The notes beneath the pieces were generated by a model. That model was not told where the DNA came from. It saw only the letters and a list, made by a program, of their open reading frames with translations, and ran no database searches. DNA of 64,000 nucleotides from Capitulum mitella (lineage: Eukaryota; Arthropoda; Thecostraca; Pollicipedomorpha; Pollicipedidae), in contig CP099842.1 in NCBI GenBank assembly GCA_030062745.1, positions 25,205,822 to 25,269,821 of the forward strand, written 5' to 3'. This document shows positions 59,401 to 64,000 of this stretch, piece by piece (position 1 is the first letter of the stretch; every line of letters begins with the position of its first letter). The translations under genes and the position numbers were made by a program.

Positions 59401-61286
59401 AAGTGGTACGTGGTCCACAGCCTCAGGCAAAACGCACCCAGTGCCGTCACAAACGCCCTCCGGTCTTTAACGCTGCTGTTCGCCTCACGTTCATCGCATA
59501 CAGCATCATTTCCTCCCGCTCCTCCAGCCAAGCGGCAGCTGATATACGTCGCACCATGAAGCACCGAGAGCCCAGCACGCACGTGCCCACCAAACGGCCC
59601 ACGGTCCACGGCCAGCCGCCGGACCGGACGGCCGGCTCGTGGGCGCGTCTGGTCACGCTGTGACGCGTCACGCCTGATCGGTGACCCCGCCGGGGGCGCC
59701 GGGCCGTGACGGCGCGGCGCGGCTCGTGCGTGAGACGATGCCGGCGCGGCCGCGGCGTGTGCGGCGCGGGCGGCGCGGCCGGGCACGTGCGGTCGGTCCG
59801 GCCGGCACGCCTCGGTGGCGATTTTCTAATGTCCGGCGCTGGAGCGTGGACGGCGCGCGCGCAGGAGACTCGGATCAACTGTCAGTCTCGGTCCCGCCCA
59901 CTTCCGCTTCGCGCATGAATGAAAGGACGGAGTCAGTGAATCGCCAACGAGCCGAAAGTCGTGTTCGTGAGCGGCTTTCACCCGTCTTTACTGGGCTCGG
60001 GGCGTGGGTTTTGGCTCTTTGTCTGACAAGAGGGCATACGATTTATATGAAGCAGATGGTCTGCCATGACTGTGTCGCTGAATGTACGCGTGCTGATTTA
60101 GAGGAATGGCAGGCATCTTCACGATGGCTATGAAAATGGTAAACAGAGCGGCATACGTCGTCCCATTCATCTGAGCTGCATACAAGGTGCTCTTGTGTGG
60201 AATGCATCGTAAGGCATCAGTGCTGGTCATTTAGCCTTTTATGCAACCGTTCACCTGCTCGTCCTTTCCAAGCCCTCACCAGATGTTCCCTATACTCCCT
60301 TCCTTTCTCGGGAAATTGAAAGCAAGCAGGGAGCCTGAGCTGTCATGTTTGGCTTCATCTCGCGTGAGAGCCCCATATTGTGTTTCAACGAAAGGGAAGT
60401 GGGGTCGAGAGGCTGGCTAGATGAGTTCCGGTACTGATTACATAAAGTAAATCAAATGCTGAAAGTGTGAGGTGTGTTGGGAAACCTGATACCTGGAGAA
60501 TGGCGTTACCTAATAGCTACAACCAAGGTTTAAAAGCTCTCTGCTTATTTTATCTGGGACTTTTCAGCGAAATCGGGGTTGAATCGCGAACATAACTTTG
60601 GAAACATTCCACCGAGCCGCGCGTGGTCGTCGGCCTGGATATTTCGGTACTTTGTTTAACAGATCGCCGTTAATTTGGGCGTAAAAAGACTGCTGCGCGC
60701 CACGTCTGACTCATAAACTCCGTTCCAGTCTCGTCGGTCGTCGTTCCTGTGGCGCGTCAACACCTCGCCGCCGTCCTACTTCTTCGGGACGATCCACGTG
60801 CCGTACAGCCGCGTGTGGGAGCACATCCCGGAGAACGTGAAGCGCGCCTTCCACCTGGCCGACGCCGTCTTCTTCGAGCTGGACCTGACCGACTCGCGCA
60901 CGGTCTCGGCGTTGACCAAGTGCCAGCTGCTGCCGCCCGGCGCGCGGCTGGACCAGCTGCTCCCCACCGACATCTACCGGAGACTGCAGAAGCACCTGGA
61001 CTACGTGCGCCACATGATGCCACTCTGGATGACGGCCGATCAACGGGGCCGAGGCCTCTACGCCGACTTCCTCTTCAACGCCATCACCGGCAACTGGCGG
61101 CAGAAGCGGCCCATCTGGGTGATGCTGATGGTGAACACGCTGACCGAGAGCGACGTCCGCTCGCGCGGGGTGCCCGTGCTGGACCTATACCTGGCCCTGG
61201 AGGCCGAGAAGCGGAACAAGCGCACCGGTGCCGTCGAGCGGGTGGAGGAGCAGTGTCTGCCACTCAATGGGCTGGACATGTCCCAG
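53959..61286 (+). CDS. Tiki: Tiki/TRABD2 metalloprotease (exons 1-3; C-terminal half not in view)
   Basis: Exons 53959-54009, 58090-58167 and 60729-61286, all phase 0, give 229 residues. Order: signal peptide, short linker with one cysteine, then the first half of the TraB/Tiki domain. Vertebrate Tiki proteins are membrane-bound metalloproteases that clip the N-terminus of Wnt ligands and so block signalling; the same role here is inferred. The metal-binding GTIH motif (residues about 63-66) and the acidic FFELDLTD stretch (E93) are present. The second half, with the other conserved GxxH (GAGH) motif and the C-terminal membrane anchor, is not seen before 64000, so the gene most likely continues past the window. 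Introns of 4.1 and 2.6 kb carry a SINE and a duplicated repeat. Confidence 0.95.
54757..54836. repeat. Short tandem duplication in Tiki intron 1
   Basis: Two diverged copies of a roughly 40-base unit ending in TTGTCACAGCCCCTTTCCCT lie next to each other. No function is suggested. Confidence 0.7.
56053..56470 (+). mobile_element. tRNA-derived SINE (Tiki intron 1)
   Basis: The 56113-56190 segment can be folded as a tRNA: acceptor-like CCGTC/GACGG pairing, an A-box-like TGACCTGATGGATAAG, and the B box GGGTTCGAATCCC with a CTGGG/CCCAG T stem. About 150 bases of unrelated body and an AATTTGAATAC(AT)n end follow, as in tRNA-derived SINEs. It is not a functional tRNA because the D and anticodon regions do not fold properly. 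Confidence 0.6.
56350..56707 (+). repeat. Dispersed repeat copy A with (TA)n core
   Basis: About 80-85% similar to 61326-61680 over its length. Both share GGTCTAGCAAAAA at the start, TGGACTTTGATC, a (TA)n core, GATAGACGGAAAGATACACA and GCTTCGATATCATTC at the end. Copy A overlaps the 3' part of the SINE and runs about 240 bases beyond the (TA)n, so the shared unit is more than a SINE tail. Confidence 0.88.
57500..59850. other. CpG-rich blocks in Tiki introns 1 and 2
   Basis: Islands at about 57500-58090, 58520-58900 and 59560-59850 surround exon 2. Their open frames are arginine- and proline-rich with no domain. Possible internal promoters or enhancers; no direct evidence. Confidence 0.4.
58090..58167 (+). 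CDS. Tiki: Tiki exon 2: signal peptide end and linker
   Basis: 78 nt, acceptor CTGTTTCAG, donor CAGGAG|GTATGC, phase 0 at both ends. It encodes [16 protein letters not shown] then [10 protein letters not shown]: the end of the hydrophobic signal, a basic linker, and one cysteine at the place where vertebrate Tiki also has one before its FLW start of the catalytic domain. Confidence 0.82.
60729..61286 (+). CDS. Tiki: Tiki exon 3: first half of catalytic domain
   Basis: 558 nt, acceptor CGTTCCAG, donor TCCCAG|GTGAGG, phase 0. Near-colinear with vertebrate [111 protein letters not shown], and [15 protein letters not shown] at the point where the vertebrate protein goes on into the FALNQTLL block. 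Third codon positions are almost all G or C, unlike the flanking introns. Confidence 0.97.
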
Positions 61287-61325
61287 GTGAGGATGTCGGA
61301 TCGATGTGGAACAAAGGTATGCAAA

Positions 61326-61401
61326 GGTCTAGCAAAAACATCGGCGTAGCTTGGACTTTGATCTCAACGCCACGTGCTCTAACACGATTCGGTTAATTTG
61401 A

Positions 61402-61456
<55 letters not shown>

Positions 61457-61680
61457 TTTTATTTATTTATTTATTTATTTATACACCGATAGATAGACGG
61501 AAAGATACACATTTTGTCCTGTAAATCAAAGCAGGGTTTCGCTGACTAGAGAGCACGTTGTTGAAGGCTCAGTATTAAACGGATTATTGCAGTTCTGATC
61601 TACTGCATGATAAAAATGTGTCATTTCCCTTCCAGTGTAAGAACATTTTACAAACTGCTTCGATATCATTCCTAACATCA
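61326..61680 (+). repeat. Dispersed repeat copy B with (TA)n core
   Basis: Second copy of the repeat at 56350-56707, lacking the tRNA-like head. It begins only about 40 bases after the donor of Tiki exon 3. The core is (TA)n followed by a (TTTA)n run. Either a 5'-truncated retroposed copy or a segmental duplication within the gene. Confidence 0.88.
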
Positions 61681-64000
61681 GGAACAAAGCTTCTGACGGC
61701 TGCGTAATCCATGACGACGTTTTAGAGCGAGCGGCACTGATTTTAGGAAACTGTGGACCCGGCATGTGATCCGAAGTAACCACTCACATTTTAAAGTTTA
61801 CTCTGGGATAAACGTCAAATTAAGATTGAAGATTGAAACGTAACAACAAACTCAGACCAATTACAGTATCAACAAGAGGATTATGACGCGTCGGCAAATT
61901 TTCATCTTTGTTGTTGACAAAAAATTGAAAGTCATACGGTGTCACATTTGTAGCCTTACCAGAGTGAAAACGGCTTCTGTTTTGCACTGCTGCAAGACGG
62001 ATGTTAAACACAATGAAAACGATCCGCCTCTTTTTATGTGAATCATCAAGTGGGCTTCATTTCACCCCTCTGTTTCGCCTTGGCTACCACATCCGGCCCA
62101 CTCGAGGGGCGTTCCGGCCTCCCATTTCGGGTGCTTCAGCTGGTCACGGTGGGTGCTCAGGCCTCGTTGGCGCGCGCTGAGGGGCCATCGCCTGGCCGAT
62201 CGTGCTGCCGTGCCGTCGAGACGCCGCAGCCTTCTCAGAAGAAAGAGCGGTGCCTCGCGCTTAGGGCCGCCAGCGCCGGCGACGACAGGCAAGCGCTGAT
62301 ATACGACGCTTCCAGGCGCTCCTCCGGTCTGATCTACTACCCCGACGAAGGCAATAGCCACATTTGTCAAGCCGCCAATACTCGGGCTGCTATTACTGAG
62401 TTATAATCAGCGATGGTTATCGTCCAAAGACGGTCGTTAATTTCCGCTGCAGGACCACCCTGGCAGGCGATATTTCAGCATTGCTCGCGACCGTGATGGT
62501 CGGGATAAACTGAGATTCCGGCCCCGTCTGATGGCCCCCAGATCCCTGCTTACCAGCGGCGCGGTTCCAGAAATAGTCGGATCAGTGGTGGTTCATGTCA
62601 GAGGCGCAGAAATCACAAAAATGTTGGAAATCAAATCTTGTAAGGTACTAGCTTCTCCAAACGCCGGACGTAACATTAACAGCCATCAAACTCTGAGAAC
62701 CGTTCACTTGTCTCTTCCCTGATTCCGCGCCTGCACTGGATGGTCTGGGCCCTGAGGCATAACAGGTGAGATCGCAGTAATCGCCAGAAAGATGGATTGG
62801 AGACTGATGAGATTTTCCTTAAAGGGAATCGTTTAAAGCAGCGTTAACACGTTCCTCAGCCAAACAAGGCGCCGACTAGGATTGGTAACAAATTGTTCCG
62901 CCAGAATCCGCGAAATTTCCGTGGCACATGCATGGGTAGTCTATCATCGTGGACCAATGTTACGCTTGCGAACACCTATAGCTTGTGCACATCGCAACTG
63001 GTTACTGAAATCAAATCGGGCCGAAACGTTGCCGTGTTACGGCAGCCAAATCGAACAAGATCTGATGGGGAAAACATGGTTTTGACGTTTCTTGTTTGTG
63101 CCTGATGTTGCCGCAGCAAAAAGCCGTGCTTATCTTGTACCCGTCCGCTTTGAGCTGCAATACCGACAAGTATTTGGCCTTCGTTTTGTGATGTGAAGAA
63201 CCACGGTTACGTCACGTGGCCCAAGTCACCGTGTTTTAAATGGTTCCGGTGTGTTGCCGCACTATTTGATGCCTTATTATCGATGATATGATGTTCTCCG
63301 CTATCTTTACATGAGAAAGTGTGAATGTTTGATATCTGAATACTCGAACGGTTTGCCCACAGCCCTCAGGTTTTGTCCGGTTTGAGTTCAGTGGTAGCTT
63401 ATCCACACATAATCCTTAACGTCGACAGCTTTCTACAAACTAGCATTTTCGTCTATAGGAAGTCTTCCAGCACTCATTCGTTCCATGGATTGCACCTTCA
63501 CACCGTTCCACAGACTGCACGTTCACAAGTTTTCAGCGCGACGATTACACACCTTAACCAGCAGTCTATCAGCGATGATTGAGCCGGGGCACACGGACAG
63601 CTTCCCAGCTGATTGCGGTCATGACCTCCGGAGGTCAGGCTCCACGCTCCGCTTGACTCCGGGACCATCACGTGTGCACTCTTGCTCTGTGTTAACCTGC
63701 TGCGGTCACCGACCTCGTCTCGGCCACCGTCTAGCTCTGACGCCTCTGTGGATATCTGCCCCGACGCCTGTGGTCAAAACGTTTAAACGTGCTCTAAATG
63801 TTCTTCAAGTCGTCTTCTTAAGTAGACTTACCCTATCGTATCGCTCCGATACGCTGCACGATACACGTGTTCTAATGTGTGGGTCCGTTTCGACTCCAAC
63901 TGGACACGTAAAGTCATGTTCTGACCGAGTCTAACCGGACACGATTATATCCAGACCAGGCCTGGCCCGACACGGTCCCACCAGACACTGCCATGTCCGG
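61681..64000. other. No exon seen after Tiki exon 3
   Basis: The next Tiki exon should open with a FALNQTLL-like block; no such frame was found here. The frames at 62038-62406 and 63485-63934 show no domain. The last 120 bases contain irregular CCGGACACG/CCAGACAC repeats. Confidence 0.5.

Noticed and set aside
61287-64000. Next Tiki exon
   Set aside because: Searched by eye for the FALNQTLL and GAGH blocks on the plus strand; not found.

Overview
This is an animal nuclear genome window: genes split by introns, many di-, tri- and tetranucleotide microsatellites, non-autonomous transposons, and CpG-rich GGC/CCG islands set in AT-richer DNA. Two genes are recognised by protein family and by exons whose splice sites and phases join. 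Together they point to an invertebrate, probably an arthropod. A crustacean such as a barnacle would fit the codon use and the GC-rich islands, but the species is my inference.

Minus strand, about 42.3 kb down to 22.7 kb: CPED1 (cadherin-like and PC-esterase domain protein). Thirteen exons are placed. They run from a signal-anchor exon (42148-42292), through a diverged N-terminal half (40.4-37.0 kb) and the cadherin-like beta-sandwich (35.5-34.3 kb), to the PC-esterase domain (29.4-22.8 kb) with its GDS motif. All exon junctions agree in phase except for one single-base frame disruption inside the exon at 36976-37194. The first coding exon (with the ATG) and the last exon or exons were not found.

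Plus strand, 53959-61286: a Tiki/TRABD2 gene (TraB-family membrane metalloprotease, a Wnt antagonist in vertebrates). There is a signal-peptide exon inside a CpG island, a short linker exon, and a large exon holding the first half of the catalytic domain with its GTIH motif. The rest, including the second GxxH motif, is not seen and probably lies beyond 64000.

Between the two genes (46.7-49.5 kb) lie minus-strand exon-like segments of an unrecognised gene, the best being a possible terminal exon (46989-47216) with an AATAAA 230 bases further on.

Region by region: 1-22.7 kb holds no supportable gene, only CpG islands, microsatellites, two degenerate minisatellites and a near-perfect 43-bp palindrome. 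22.7-42.3 kb is CPED1, with a 1.6-kb foldback element, a 162-bp tandem duplication across a splice donor, and a long (GA)n tract beside another donor. 42.3-53.4 kb holds a 1.2-kb TTAA-flanked piggyBac-like MITE, a 0.63-kb MITE with long terminal inverted repeats, and the unassigned segments. 53.4-64 kb is Tiki, with a tRNA-derived SINE and a duplicated (TA)n-centred repeat in its introns. No bacterial-type system, virus-like element, rRNA or functional tRNA gene was recognised.
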